Positions 1 to 12,222 of a stretch of DNA of 64,000 nucleotides are shown here, one piece after another (within the stretch, counting starts at the first letter, position 1; each line of letters starts with the position of its first letter). The DNA is from Przewalskia tangutica. Taxonomy: Eukaryota > Streptophyta > Magnoliopsida > Solanales > Solanaceae. Where the stretch lies: positions 53,545,789-53,609,788 of the forward strand of contig CM056728.1 in assembly GCA_029844215.1 (NCBI GenBank). The letters run 5' to 3'. The notes beneath the pieces were generated by a model. It was not told the DNA's origin. It ran no database searches and worked only from the letters and a program-made list of their open reading frames with translations. Both the position numbers and the translations under genes were made by a program.

Positions 1-1279
1 TTAAATCACGTACGTCTACCGTACCATACAGTTATAACTACTCATGCTCAAGAGATAAGAAAGTTTCCACATACCTCTTATGTTTAATCCATTTGTCAAG
101 TCCAATATGTCGTCCGTAGATGTCAACCTATAATGACCATAATACGTCTATTAGCTTCTAGCTTCAACGTAGAATATTCTAATGTAAAGTCCCTTGTTCT
201 ACGGGAAAATCGACAAAGACTTCCTTTGTTTCTACGTACTTTTCCACCTTTTTCAAGGTCCGAATTCAATAACCAAAAAGGGGATTACACGCCTTTACAG
301 GACGCGTAAAATTCTGCCCCACAATAATATAAAACAATCCAATAATTCCAAGCCACATTCGGCTACCATATCACAACAATTATCAATTCCTTTCAATTTC
401 CTTTTAATCCAACTCGTTATTCCAACATGTTATATAGAGCATAACCAATTATATACCCTCCTATTTATAACATGCAACGATTTTTAGCTAACAACCGAAT
501 TGATTACAACATGAGTGGCTAACATGCCCATTTTCGGTTTTCCACAAGACGACAAGATCCAAATCTTTTCAAACTTTAATATAACAACCACATGCTCATT
601 TCTTAACTACAATAACTTGAAATCTTCATTTACACAAGAAGGTAAGGATTTTATCTCAAGAAGCCCTTTTTCCGAAATCTTCTTCACTAAAAACATTACC
701 CACAAGAACCCTCTACAAGCTTGCCAACACTTTCCCTTCTTGAAGCCTTTCCAAAAATCTCACCGGGGTTCATCAATTTGAGAGAGAGGAGAGGAATTTT
801 TCCTAGGGAAACCCTTGCAAATGGCCAAGTCTTGAAGACTTGGTCCTAAAATAAGACCATCCTTTGGTCAAAAAGATGGGAGGGACACTTGTCACTCTCC
901 CATAGGCCTTTTATCAAAATATCCCCTGTTTTTCGCCCCTTTCCGCATAAAAATCCCGCATTGGCGCCGCCCTCGCTGACGGCCAGCGCCGCGACGCTCT
1001 GGGAAATCGCCTCTCGCCACCCCACGTAACTTCTAACGCCCGTAACTTCCTACCCGATGTCCAAACGACGAGTGGTTTGTCATACTGAAACTAGACTCAA
1101 CGAACTTCATACTAGTCTTTTAAAACTCCTCAAAACTCCTAAAGAATTAGGGGATATACCACTCCAAAGTTGACTGAACGTCTGCCTACAACATTTTTGC
1201 CAACCCAACTTTCCAAATTCAAATCTTATTTCTTTTCGCACGTTCTTAACTTATCCTCTTGAATTTACGGGGTGTAACA
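1..1279 (-). mobile_element. Long LTR (solo-LTR type), truncated by window edge
   Basis: Right-hand part of a minus-oriented copy of the 3-4 kb LTR family that recurs through the window. It ends in ACGGGGTGTAACA at 1279, the same terminus as the complete copies ending at 11051 and 32699. The first 1.2 kb also resembles 49630-50913, including the stretch around 'acgtctaccgtac' and 'ctcatgctcaagagata'. It holds no coding potential; the short reading frames here are chance. A GC-rich patch at about 960-1010 contains CGCCGCGACGCTC. Because the left end is outside the window its TSD cannot be checked. Confidence 0.8.
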
Positions 1280-1493
1280 TCTGTAGTCATATCTTGTGGA
1301 TTGGGTTGTGTAAAGAAAAAAAGAGGTAACTGTTTTTTGGGTTACGTGTATATTTTTGGAAGGTGGCCTTATCGGCTAGCCCATTATTTATTTCCTGTTA
1401 AGTTTATGTATGTTCCGCTGATTATCTCTGATGTATACCTATAAGGGTGCCCAGGTAGGGCACCAGTCGCGGGCCCGGGGTCGGGTCGTGACA
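1280..1493 (+). mobile_element. 3' end of a plus-oriented long LTR interrupted by the preceding LTR
   Basis: This 214-bp piece matches 32850-33068, the end of the complete plus-oriented LTR that starts at 17365, and stops with GGGTCGTGACA at 1493. The preceding minus LTR is therefore nested inside it. Just beyond 1493 the minus-strand copia integrase resumes, so the host of this LTR is the copia element. The start of this LTR lies left of the window. Confidence 0.8.
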
Positions 1494-2023
1494 CCATATC
1501 TCATATGGAGTTTTCTCTACTAACTTTGAAGGAACTTTGTTCAGAATATAGATTGAGCTTTGTAATGCATATCCCCAAAGGTATGTTGGTATATCTGGGA
1601 AGCTCATCATGGATCTAACCATATCTAATAGGGTTCGATTTCTCCTTTCAGCAATACCATTCATATGTGGCGTCTGGGAGGTGTCCATTGTGATTGGTCT
1701 CCATGAAACTTCAAGTAATCTAAAAATTTGTTACTTAAGTACTCACCTCCTCGATCTGATCGAAGGGTCTTGATACTTGTTTCAAGTTGCTTCTCTACTT
1801 CTAATTTGTACTCCTTGAATTTCTCAAATGCTTCGGACTTATGTTTCATAAGATACACATGCCCAAACCTTGTGAAATCGTCTGTAAAAGTGATGAAGTA
1901 AGGGAAGCCTCCCTTAACTTGAGTTGAAAATGGCCCACATACATGGGTATGGGCTAACTCAAGTACCTCTTTGGCACGCACACCCTTCCCAGAAAGTGGC
2001 TTGGTGGTCATCTTTTCTCTCAA
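1494..2023 (-). pseudogene. Ty1/copia integrase fragment
   Basis: Two overlapping minus-strand frames together give a retroviral-type integrase core that would insert element cDNA into the genome. The upper piece (about 1661-2023) has a CxxC-type end of the zinc-binding region, then HTHVCGPF, where copia integrases usually have HTDVCGPF, so the first catalytic Asp appears lost. It continues with FTDDFTRFGHVYLMK and SDRGGEY. The lower piece has HMNGIAERRNRTLLDMVRSM, which carries the conserved Glu. A frameshift separates the pieces near 1680 and the downstream end is cut by the LTR ending at 1493. Reverse transcriptase lies beyond the left edge. The element is dead as read. Confidence 0.85.
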
Positions 2024-2496
2024 ACAAGATTCACAATTGCCATAGGACTTTAAGTCAAATGGTTCTAGGTAGTTTAACTTTCTTAATCTTGCTATCCTTG
2101 ATTCATTGATGTGACCAAGTCTGCAGTGTCATAAATAGGTGGGGTTTCTTGGATTACTTAATTTAGCTCATTTATTTTGTATATTGAAAATTTCATGACT
2201 ACAATTTAGAACATACAATCCATCCACAAGCGGTGCATTTTCAGAAATAAAACCATTAAAAGATAACACATAATTGCCATTCATAATAAATGAGAAGAAA
2301 CCCTTCATGTCTAACATCAGACATAAATAATTTTCCTCGTTAACGAGGGAATAAAATAACAATTACTAAGTTCTAAACAAAATCCAGAAGGTAAATCTAC
2401 TCTATAAGTTCCAACGCGTTCAGCATCCACTCGTGCTCCATTTCCAACGCGTAGATCCAATTCCAACAGTCCAACCTTTCTACTGTCAGTTAGCCC
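2024..2496 (-). pseudogene. Copia protease-to-integrase linker (GAG-pre-integrase region), decayed
   Basis: Between the protease motif and the integrase core the minus strand keeps scattered blocks typical of the copia pre-integrase region, for example a run ending APLVDGLYVLNC at about 2210-2240 and a degenerate LWHCRLGH-like stretch near 2100-2140. Stops and frameshifts break it, so it cannot encode a continuous protein. The assignment rests on position and short motifs. Confidence 0.6.
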
Positions 2497-3416
2497 CTAC
2501 ATATTGTTACAAATGTGCGAGCCACAAGCGGTATCTAATACCCAACAGTGAGAATTAGTTATAGACATATTTATTTCAATAACAAACATACCTTGTCCAG
2601 CAGGGCCAAGAGCACTTGGTGCTTTGTCTCCCCCTGGAGCTGTGCAGTCCTTCTTACAATGCTCATTTCTTTTGCAGTTGAGGCAAACATCTGCAGCTAT
2701 ATTTGCCTTCTTTTGAAAAACTCCTCGAGGTTTCAAAACTGTGGGTGTAGCGGCAACCGCCTTACCCTTCTTCTTCTGCACATTCTTACCCTTAGACTTG
2801 AATTTGCTAGAGGAGCCCACCATGAGCACCACCTTACCTTGGGAAGTGGACGATTTGAAGGTCCTCAACAAATTGTGAAGCTCTTGGAGACTCGCCTTGG
2901 TTACATTCATGTTGAAATTTACATTAAAGTTCTCAAACGAACCAGGAATCGAGTTCAAGATAAGGTTGACAAAAACATTCACGGGTAGCCTCGTTTCAAT
3001 CGAAGCCAACCTCTCTATTAATCCAATCATCTTCAAAACATGATGTGACACCTGACCCCCTTCGTTCAACTTATATTTGAAGAGGTATCTCAGCAGTTCA
3101 TATAGAGACTCTTCAAATGTTCTAGCATCTCGTTGGGGTCCATATTCTCATGATGTCTTTGTAACTCTGAAGTCATTGAAGATAACATGACACAATGTGC
3201 TGAAGTAGCGTCATCAAGATGTTTCTGATAGGCTGTCTTGTCAAACAGGGCATGCTCTTCAGAATCTTCAGCAGATACTGTTGGGAATACTTTATCTAAC
3301 ACATACTCAATCATTTTCAATCGCAACACCAAACACATATTTCTTATCCAATCAGGGAAATTGGCTCCAGCCAGCTTGTTTGTTTCAACCAATATTTTAA
3401 GTGACATATTCGACAT
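2497..3416 (-). pseudogene. Ty1/copia Gag and protease start
   Basis: Gag forms the cytoplasmic particle that packages element RNA. The likely start is the Met at 3416 (MSNMSLKILVE), which opens the copia Gag fold with FPDWIRNMCLVLRLK. A break near 3070-3090 divides it from the second half, which runs through INRTRL-type helices (SIPGSFENF) to a CCHC zinc knuckle CLNCKRNEHCKKDC, spaced C-x2-C-x4-H-x4-C. The protease begins after it: WVLDTACGSHIC, where the catalytic D-T-G is D-T-A. Orientation and order (gag, PR, IN from right to left) fit a minus-strand copia element whose 5' LTR is at 34127-35590. Confidence 0.85.
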
Positions 3417-4138
3417 TGTAAATTGAAGAAAAGATAGACTTGAAATTAACATTCTAATATAGTTTCTATTGAACACATTCATAACTAATTAACATGACCT
3501 TTAGTTTAATTAGATCTCACTATTTTAACATACTCTTTCACCCCATAAAAGAATACAAACTTATATCAAATATGATCATAATGGGCCAAGATCCAGGTTC
3601 ATGTTATCTATGTGATTGCTGAGGCTGATAACTTCAATAACACAACCTGGTAGGTCTCTAAAACAATTGAAAACAATTTGTACCTCTTGGTTGACCAAAT
3701 GTTCTAAACAAACGATCTGCGTCCCTCGGCTTATCCGACGTTGTGGCGCCAACTTAGCAAGTCAAACCCTTTATGCGATTACAATTATTTATCTAAGCGA
3801 GTTTTGCCTTCATAGACCAAATACTGGGGTGTAAATACTCATGAAGGTTTATCACCTATTTCTACATTAACATGCATCTATGAAAGAGTCTGAGTCCTCG
3901 TAGACTTGCATTATAGTTTTGAGGAACATTTTAATTCAGGGTTTTAATCAAGATCAACCCTAACATGTTTCAAATATTACTTAAAACTGTTTAAGCACAT
4001 ATTGGGTACCACCCCCAAACATGATATTAAGCGGTTAAACATGTACTGGGCGCCGCCTACCCAAACATTATTTGCGGATGCTATTATAGTATAATAAATG
4101 ACGATCATTTAGAACACAAACAGTATACTATATATACT
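3417..4138 (-). mobile_element. Copia 5' leader, distal part
   Basis: This is non-coding sequence upstream of the copia gag, AT-rich, with no credible frame. It ends at the TSD ATACT (4134-4138) left by the Athila-like insertion and continues at 33372 on the far side of that insertion. The 3700-4080 part contains TGGCGCC and short near-repeats ('gggcgccgcctacccaaaca' and 'gggtaccacccccaaaca') of unknown meaning. Confidence 0.6.
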
Positions 4139-5468
4139 TGTTGTGATATTTCTAGATGTTTACGCAAGTGTACGTATCGTTAAAGTAATAAGATCTGTAA
4201 GACCGAGTTTATCGTCCACAGAGACTGGTTTGTCAAGTACCGGTTATCTATCCTATGAGATCTATTTGGTTGACGTTCTTTATTTTGAAGATTATAACTA
4301 AGAATTATGACTAAGTGCAGAAAATAACTAAAGATTATAATACTTTGGGTTTATAACAGTTATGAAGGAAATGAGGCTTCCAATCTCCTCAACTATCCAC
4401 TTTTTCACGTGTTAATGCAATGTTAATGACTCTTCTTCTTATTAAGATAGCAGGTTAACTAATCTGTCATTATATTCCGATTAGGACATACAAGAGTTCA
4501 ACCTTGTGCAAAAACCTTTTATATTTCTATGATAAGTTTTACCACACAGGAGGATTAAGAACAATAACCTTAAATACTACACAAGTATCGGGGTACTTTC
4601 GTCCACAATTGTAACCTATTTCTAAACAACTACAGCATATTCAAATCTCCCCTCTCGTATTTCGATTCGAAATTATATATGTGATGACAATTAGTGATCA
4701 ATTAATTATCAAGCTATCACAACAATATTGAATAGATCTTAATATGCTGAAGAAGAAGAAATCAATAATCAATGCATTAACTATATGAAAGAGTTTCAAG
4801 AAGATTCGACGAAAACCCTACTAAAGTAATTAGCTCCTAAACATTGTCATGTCAAGAACAAAATTACAATCCAACATAAACTGAAATAAAATAAGGGAAA
4901 TAAAAAGAACTTGAACAAGAGTCTCCAATTGCAGCCTCCTTCTTGCCTCCCAAAAGTATGATTTGTGATATGGTATAAGGTATATTATAATGATCAGGGT
5001 TTCAAGGTTTTATACTTGAGAAAAATTATCTTTCGGACCATAAAAACTCTATCTAATTCGGCCCAGGAAATTTGGAAAAACTCGCACAAGACCGCTGTTC
5101 GCTGTGCACCGCGGTTAATCGCTGAAATCATCGGGCTGACATCGAATTTTTACGCCTGCCTAACTCTCGTCTGCGTGCCATGTCATCGCTAGCAGTTAGT
5201 AGGCTAGGCACCGCGGTGCCTCTCTACTTCTCTGGCCTGATTCCGCCTGATTTGTTCTATTTTTCTCCGGACCTTTTAGGCTTCATTCCTTGGGCTGTGC
5301 TTGTTCAGATTTCATCTCAATTCATCCTCAAAAGTAGTATATTCTCCTTTATAACCGCTGTGACACAAAATTAAGGAAAAATACACCTAACACTATACTA
5401 AACGCCAAATAAAGGAGTAAAATACTAGCTAAATATGATGCAAAAGAGTGTATAAAATACACTCAACA
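4139..5468 (-). repeat. Athila-like 3' LTR
   Basis: A 1330-bp LTR, closely matched by 16308-17364 plus 33069-33366. On the plus strand it begins TGTTGTGATATTTCTAG and ends ACACTCAACA. It contains several CCGCGG palindromes, for example CACCGCGGT near 5110 and GCACCGCGGTGCC near 5209. No purine-rich tract of usual strength adjoins it; the plus-strand sequence right after it is aacaccctcaaac, giving a weak PPT GTTTGAGGGTGTT on the element strand. Confidence 0.9.
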
Positions 5469-7200
5469 AACACCCTCAAACTACTTTACTCGCCCTCGAG
5501 TAAAGCATTAAACAAAAAATGAAAACAAAATCAAATAAAAGACTCAATGAAATGGATCAAGTAGCTATAGCAATGCTTATTCAAAATCATTGATGAAAGT
5601 TGGGATAATATGTTAGAACATACGTAGCATGAATATTTAGCAATCTAAAATTTCAAGTTAGATATTTCGCAAATTCACTTAGATCATGATCAATGGAAAT
5701 ACAAACATCTAACTTATGCATGTCAATTTCATTTCATCTTTCCCAAATGTTATAGACCTGTTTATTTGCTATTTTCCGCTAATCATAGACATACACATTA
5801 GAGATCATCAGAACTTTCAAGGGTTGTAATGTAGACTTAGGCAGGGGTAGGTAAAAGTAGGCATTTAGGCTCAATTACGTACCATAAGCATTTTTCATTC
5901 AACCCTTTCCTTCTTTTTGACTTTATTTTTAGTCTCATACCTATTATCTTTTGAAAGAATGAGATATATTATAAATAACAAGCACCCCCAAACATAGGCT
6001 TTTGCATATTTTAGTTGGGGTGCATCAACTTTTCACTCTCTTTTTATTTCTTTTTCAACACTTTTTATTCCAAGAGTTTTCAATTATCACTTATGGCACA
6101 ACAAAGGAATCATAGGGTGTCAAAGAAAGATCTTATTTTAGGCTCAACGGGGCTGACTAGTGATATAATTTATGTCAGGATAGGTAATGAATGGTCAGAA
6201 AGACTATCAAAGAAATGCATGAATCATATCCCTAAACATGTATATCTTAACTATTTTGCCTCAAATAACAAGCAAACAGATTTTCTAGACATTTTTCAAC
6301 CTTTCTTTCCAAAACTGACACACATAGGCTAAGCACAAATATCCCAAATAATTAGATGTTGATGATTTTTTGGCATATCTAACTTAAGCACACAGATTGT
6401 CGCTTTTAATTGCATTATATTATCCCACTTTATCCACTCAATATCAGTAGCAACTACAGCATACATGATCCATAAAAAAAATTATGACTCAAAAACGCAC
6501 AAAACAACACAAAGACAATAAAAAAGACTCAAAAACAATAACAATGAAACAAAATAAGACAACCTCCAAACTTAATTGACATATTGTCCCCAATGTGTGA
6601 AGACTAAAAATAGAGACAACTTACTGACACAACACAACGGTCATAACAGAGGTCTGGGATGAAGGAGAAATTACTGTGCACACTGCCCGTGAGGGACCGC
6701 GGTCTTTACTCCATGCACCGCGGTGCTAATTCCTGCAGAATTCCAGTGTCTTCATTTTTCTGCATTGCTAACCATTCACCCTTCGGAGTGAGTCCTGCCT
6801 TTCATTTGTCATCCAAAAATACTAACATACCAGATCGTGAGACTGTTCAAGATAAAACAAAACAAAACTTGAAATAACATAATTTAAAAACATTGGGTTG
6901 CCTCCCAAGTAGCGTTGTCTTTAACGTCTTTTAGCCGGACGCAGGTTACTTACTAAATCAATGGGGTAGAGTGTCCCCTCCGCATATCCATTTTAGCACC
7001 ATTCTCTTTCTCCTCCTCCTCTTTTTTTCACAGTTCTGATTTCAGAGGAGTTCAATTCTTTTTCATCAATAGCTAGTTCAGAAGTCTTACCATTAGGTTC
7101 TTCATGATGCTTTGGTGGTACCCTACGAGCATCAGTACTTGTGAGGCTTTTCTCAGGCACAACCTTGTCAACTACCCCAATAGAAAAGCATCTAGCACTG
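5469..7200 (-). mobile_element. Athila-like 3' untranslated region
   Basis: No open frame here is credible. The block at about 6895-6950, read on the minus strand, is the TTAAAGACAACGCTACTTGG...GGCAACCCAA motif that I recognise as conserved in the 3' part of plant Athila/Tat elements. At 6690-6740 there are two more CCGCGG palindromes. The pol and env-like genes that should lie between protease and this region are missing, so a large internal deletion near 7000-7200 is inferred. Confidence 0.65.
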
Positions 7201-7636
7201 ACTTAAGGTTCAGTGGGCTGCTTGAAAACTTTGAATACCATTTCCTCACCTTGGACTCTGAGTTTTAATTCCCCCTTTTCAACATTAATGAGGGCTCTCC
7301 TTGTGGCTAGGAATGGTATCACAAGGATCATGGGCATATTTTCATCTTCATCCATGTCTAAACTGAGGAAATCAGCAGGAAGGATTAATTTACCCATTTG
7401 TACTAACACATCTTCAATTATTCCTTGGGGATGCACAATCGATCGATTAGCTAGCTGCAGGGTGACTGTGATTGGTCTCGCTCCCCCAACCCAAGTCTTC
7501 TAAACACAGAGAGGGGCATAAGATTGATACTTGCTCCCAAATCACATAAAGCCTTTTTGCATGTAACACTCCCTATGGTGCAAGGTAAGGTGAAACTCTC
7601 TGGGTCTCTCAACTTAGGGGGAAGTTTCTTCTGAAA
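7201..7636 (-). pseudogene. Athila-type aspartic protease fragment
   Basis: The minus strand from about 7636 leftwards reads KLPPKLRDPESFTLPCTIG, then the active-site region CDLGASINLMPLSVF (the D-L-G-A variant used by Athila-group proteases), then LQLANRSIVHPQGIIEDVLV, DFLSLDMDEDENMPMILVIP and FLATRRALINV. The usual flap-side GRPFLATGRALI is altered to VIPFLATRRALI. A stop or frame change near 7436-7500 splits the reading. Its role would be cleavage of the Gag-Pol polyprotein. It follows gag in element order, with the solo LTR 7642-11051 between them. Confidence 0.85.
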
Positions 7637-7641
7637 TATAG

Positions 7642-10600
7642 TGTCACACCCCGAACCCCGGGCCCGTGACTGGTGCCCTACCTGGGCACCCTTCTACCTA
7701 ACAGACACAAGTAAACTGTGGAATTTAAATAACACCTCTTTTTTTTTTAAAAACCAACGTACGTGCAAGGGAAAAGCCGACAAGGCTGCCATATAATATA
7801 CATAAACAAAAGATACTACAACGTACATGAGTCCAATCCCACATATGAATACAGACCTCTAAGAGTTTTACTTAAATATGACGGGACAAGGCCCCGCCGT
7901 ACCCATAACCGTACAAAAGCATGCATCGGGCGAACAATACCAAAATGATAAACTCACGAACAAATGGAGCTATCCAAAACTCACGGCGGTCCTACACTGC
8001 AGATCACCAAATCTAGGCACTAAACTCATGCAGATTTAACGCAGCCCCGGGCGAGGTCGACGGAAGAATGTACCAAGTATGTGAAGCGAAGTATCAGAAT
8101 GAAATCATAACGCTAAACAAAGCAGAGACATGTATGATAGCCAACCTACGAGACACAATACATAAGCCATATCAAGTCGAACGCACGCCTCAAAGTCACT
8201 ACTCAAATATAACTATGGGTCTCACGCCCATAATATCAACCATGCGCCGTGGACTCCATGAGATAACAATATCCTCGTGGTCGCGTGCCGGAATCCCACA
8301 TCGTATAAGCATGACCGTGGGTAATACAAACAACCGAATCTAACCCGTCTCCTAGTCACGTGCCGGAATCCCACATCGTATAAGCATGTCCGCGAGTATC
8401 CTCGCGTCGCGTGCCGAATCCCACATCGTATAAGCGTGACCACGGGTAATACAAACAACCGAATCTAACCCGCCCCGGTCACGTGCCCTAATCCCACATC
8501 GTATAAGCGTGTCGAGTATCCTCGCGTCGCACGCCTAATCCCACATCGTATAAGCATGACCTGGGTAACACAAATAATGGAAGCATACCCGGAATCCCAC
8601 TCACCGCTTGCAGACGCCCAAGTAAACTTACAACAGCGCAAGACCCTCCAACCGAGAGTCGCGCAACGTAATAAAACATAATACTTGTACTCAAATGCTA
8701 TCACCAGCACACATTGGCAATTCTCAATTAAACAAGCCAAGGTACTTATCAAGGCACACATAGAATAATTCTCAATTAAACAAGCCAAAGTACTACGTAC
8801 GTACATTCTTTTCAAAAGACTCCTTTTTATGTAAAACCCCAAGATACTAACACCCGTAGTATCAAGGTGTGTCTATTTTTCAAAGTAAGTTACTACACTT
8901 TTAGAAAACTCATTTCAAAGCTTGGAATCAAGTAACTTCAAATTTTCACAATCTAGGCAACTTATGCCTAATAATCAAAATAGACAACTTTTTTAACCTT
9001 CCATAAAGCCGTTATAACCAACTTCTCATAAAGCCGTTATAACCCTTTATGGTTTTAGACATATTCATTCCTTTTATAACCAAGAGACTTATACTTTAAA
9101 AACCAAGTATCACATACTTACAAATCAAGTTCTTAACTTTTAAAATACTTCAAGTCTCTTAATATTTAGAAAACAAGTTTCTTCTCTTAAATCATGTCAT
9201 TTCTCCTCTTTTAAAACAATTAAGTAAATCACTCTTTTGACTCCCCTAAAGTCATTATAACAACCCTTAGGTTTTGGAACTAAGGCACTAGCCAAAAGAT
9301 TTGGAAACCCCTTCCTTTTCAAGACTATATGTACTTTAAGAAAATTACTTTCACTCTTAAGAATCCAAACTCCACTAAGGCAATGGATTATACAACTTAC
9401 AATTTAAACATCAAAGTACAATCAAGGGAGTACATAGAACAAATTATATTTTAGGCAATCCAAATACAACCAAGGAATGGATCATTTAAGGAGTAGGATA
9501 TACTTTCTTTATCTTAAGGAATCATGCTAGAAGAGGAGATAGTTCACATACCTTTTCGGCTAAATCCACAAGCTAAGCCGAATACGCCGCACGTAGAAGT
9601 GTCAACCTATAATGGTCACAACATGACTATCAACTTCTAGTCTCTAACGTAGAATAATACTAAGTATACGGTCTCTAATTCTACGGAAAATCGCAAAGAC
9701 TTCCTTTGTTTCTACTTACTTTGCCACCTTTTTCAAGGCCGAATACAATAACCAAACATGCCACATTTAAGGCTCAAAACAACAACCAACCAAAGGGGAT
9801 TACACGCCTTACAATACGTGTAAAATTCCTCCCCACAATTCGTACCAAGTAGTTTAAAAATCCAAGCCATTCTCGGCCAACTTATAACCAACAACACTAA
9901 GTCTTTTCCAATCCTTTTCCAATTCCAAGTTCTAAGGTCAAACATGTTATATAGTCATAGACAACTTCAACAACTACAATTTCCTTCTTTATACAACATG
10001 CGACGACTTAAACTAATAATCAACTTGAATTGTAATCTTAAGGCTAAACATGCTAGTTTTCGGATTAGGGTTCCAATAGTCAATATACTTATCAAACTTC
10101 ATACTAAACATCTCATGCTTGTTAATATCCATAACTACAATGATAAGTAAACTTAATTACTAAAACGACAAGAATTACACCTTTACAAGCCCTTAAAGAT
10201 TCCAAGATTCAAAGTCGCTCCTTAGCAATTTCTTAGCTCCTTTCCTTTACGCTCCAATCCGCTTTTTGAAGCCTTTAGAAGTTCACAACCAACTTCTCTT
10301 CCATTTCCAATCCAAAACTAGGAAAACTACTTAGGTTTTCGCCTTGCGACTAACGTGAAAACGTCGTTTTTCCGCAATCTTTCTATTGAGATATCCTTAC
10401 AATACCCTTAGGGACATTGGGTTAAAGTCTTGTGAATAATGGATCACAAACTAAAAAATTTTGTGTGGAACTTGCACTAAAGCCGAGAGCACTTAAAGAG
10501 ACAAGAAATGTTGTGATATTTTCTAAGTGTTGAAGACCTTGTCTTGCACTAGTAGTATGCTTATATAACACATTGGAGGGCCAAGACTTAAACAAATGGG

Positions 10601-11051
10601 TGGCTAAGATGAGTTTCACTAGGATCAAGCCCAAGTGGCAAGTTGACTTTGGTCAATAATATCAAGCTTTGAAGACTTATCTTCCTAGATGGTCAATGAC
10701 CATTTTACCCTTACTAAATTCGACCAAGACCATGTGTGGGAGGTGTCACGTGTCGCCCTCTCATTCGTCCATAAAATTCCGTAACCCTCGTGGGCCCCAC
10801 AAAAATGTAAAATTCCTCGGGTGGGCCCCACATGACCAAATCCGTAAAAATAAATTTCCATAATTTTAATAAGTTCCATACTCTTCAAATAATGCATTTT
10901 GAGAATCCAATTCTCAACAACGAACATTTTTCCTTTCCGACGTCCGGAAGATTTTCTGTCGGAAAAACAATTCTTCCTTTCGTACTAATTTCAAGTTTTG
11001 ATTCCTTACATACATTCTCTTATACATGTCCTGGACTTACGGGGTGTAACA
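7642..11051 (-). mobile_element. Solo LTR, 3.4 kb, inserted in Athila-like element
   Basis: Starts TGTCACACCCCGAACCCCGG and ends ACGGGGTGTAACA on the plus strand, flanked by a perfect TSD TATAG (7637-7641 and 11052-11056). On the element strand it runs TGTTACACCCCG...GTGACA. No PBS, PPT, gag or pol lies next to it, so it is a solo LTR produced by recombination between the two LTRs of one element. It matches 28817-32699 over most of its length. It carries a dimeric tandem repeat at 8278-8560 that the other copies lack. All short frames inside are non-coding. Confidence 0.93.
8278..8560. repeat. Dimeric minisatellite, 2.5 copies of about 124 bp
   Basis: The core aatcccacatcgtataagc recurs with starts near 8292, 8367, 8417, 8490 and 8537. 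The spacings alternate about 75, 50, 73 and 47 bp. The long unit carries 'gggtaatacaaacaaccgaatctaaccc' and the short unit carries 'gagtatcctcgcgtcgc'. So the real period is a two-part unit of about 124 bp. It lies inside the solo LTR 7642-11051. Confidence 0.85.
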
Positions 11052-11056
11052 TATAG

Positions 11057-12222
11057 CACTGCACTCCTATGTCAGCACCACTGTCTCATAATATGTCAGC
11101 TTTCTCTTCTTAAACAGGATGTCTTTCATGAATTTCACATGGTGGCATGCTCCAAGCTTGATGAATGGAAGATTGATATGCCGTTTTTTGAATACCTCCA
11201 AAAATTTCGAAAACTTCTTATCCAAAGTTTTCTTCTACAGTCTTTGAGGGTAAGGAATTTGTCTGTATACTCCCTCATCACTGCGGGTGGGGCCTTCTCT
11301 AAAATAGGGCGGTCATCAGTAACCCCCTTCTTTTCTACCTCAGTTGTCTTCTCCACATCCTTCTCATTTTCAACCACTGGTTGGGGTGCCCTCTGCTCTA
11401 ACTATTTCCCACTTCTCAAAATAATTGCCTGGAATTGCTCCATGGGGTTCATCACCGTGTTGCTGGAAAGGTTACATTTCTCTCTATTATTCAATGTGTT
11501 CGCTAGCTGTACGATATGTGTTTCCAAACTCCTGATGGATGACTTAGTCTCGGTCATGAACTGGGTGGTCTCCTTCATGAATTGAGTCTGAGAGTTGTTG
11601 GATTCTGTCTGAGATTTAGCCAAGGTCATCAGTGCTGCTCTTATTTCTCTTATTTCATCTGACTTCTCTTGTGGGTCTAGTGGGCTGAACTGCTGTGAGG
11701 AAGATGCCTGAAATTGTGATTGCTGCCCTTGTTCATTCTTCCATGAAAAATTTGGGTGATTTCTCCACCCCGGATTATATGTGTTGGAGAATGCATTGTT
11801 ATAGGGCCTCTGAAAATTCCCCACTGCCTGAACCTGCTCCATGGGCACATTATTTGGGTCCACTGTTGTACACCTATCAAAAGTATGGGGACCCCCACAA
11901 ATTTCGCATCTCACTGGTGTTTGAACCGCTTTAACTGATATGGTACTCTGCTGCATCTGCTTTGTCAAAGTAGCTACCTGCGCAGTCAATGCAGTGATAA
12001 CATCTAACTCATGAATCTCAGCCATCTTCCTATTGTTCATTGCTCTCTCATCGGCCCCCTGATGGTTGTTTGTGGCCATATCCTCTAGCAAATCATGTGT
12101 TTCATTGACACTCTTTCTCATGAACGTACCTCCTGCTGCAGCATCAATGATGGTACGAGTTGTACCACACAGCCCATTGTAAAATATGTGGACTAGCATC
12201 CACTTCTCAATCCCATGATGTG
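11057..12222 (-). pseudogene. Athila-like Gag, C-terminal half with zinc knuckle
   Basis: From 12226 the frame reads PHHGIEKWMLVHIFYNGL and DAAAGGTFMRKSVNETHDLL, both standard in Athila Gag. It continues to a zinc knuckle CEICGGPHTFDRC and then FQRPYNNAFSNTYNPGWRNH. A Gln-rich tail follows, then EQFQAIILRSGK at about 11405-11440. A stop follows the last motif, and a further frame (11135-11377) continues the linker towards the protease. The joint with the N-terminal half is a one-base frameshift near 12220, where KCPHHGIEKW is split between two frames. Gag would form the particle, but this copy cannot be read through. Confidence 0.88.

Noticed and set aside
6015..6332. A 105-codon plus frame with an internal Met (MAQQRNHRVSKKD) in the Athila-like 3' region
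   Set aside because: It runs antisense to the element, has low-complexity ends and no domain; most likely chance.
8222..8842. Several minus frames with repeated Cys/Tyr peptides
   Set aside because: They are translations of the dimeric minisatellite within a solo LTR.
11135..11377. Charged minus frame as an independent gene
   Set aside because: It is the linker between Athila-like Gag and protease, in order and orientation.
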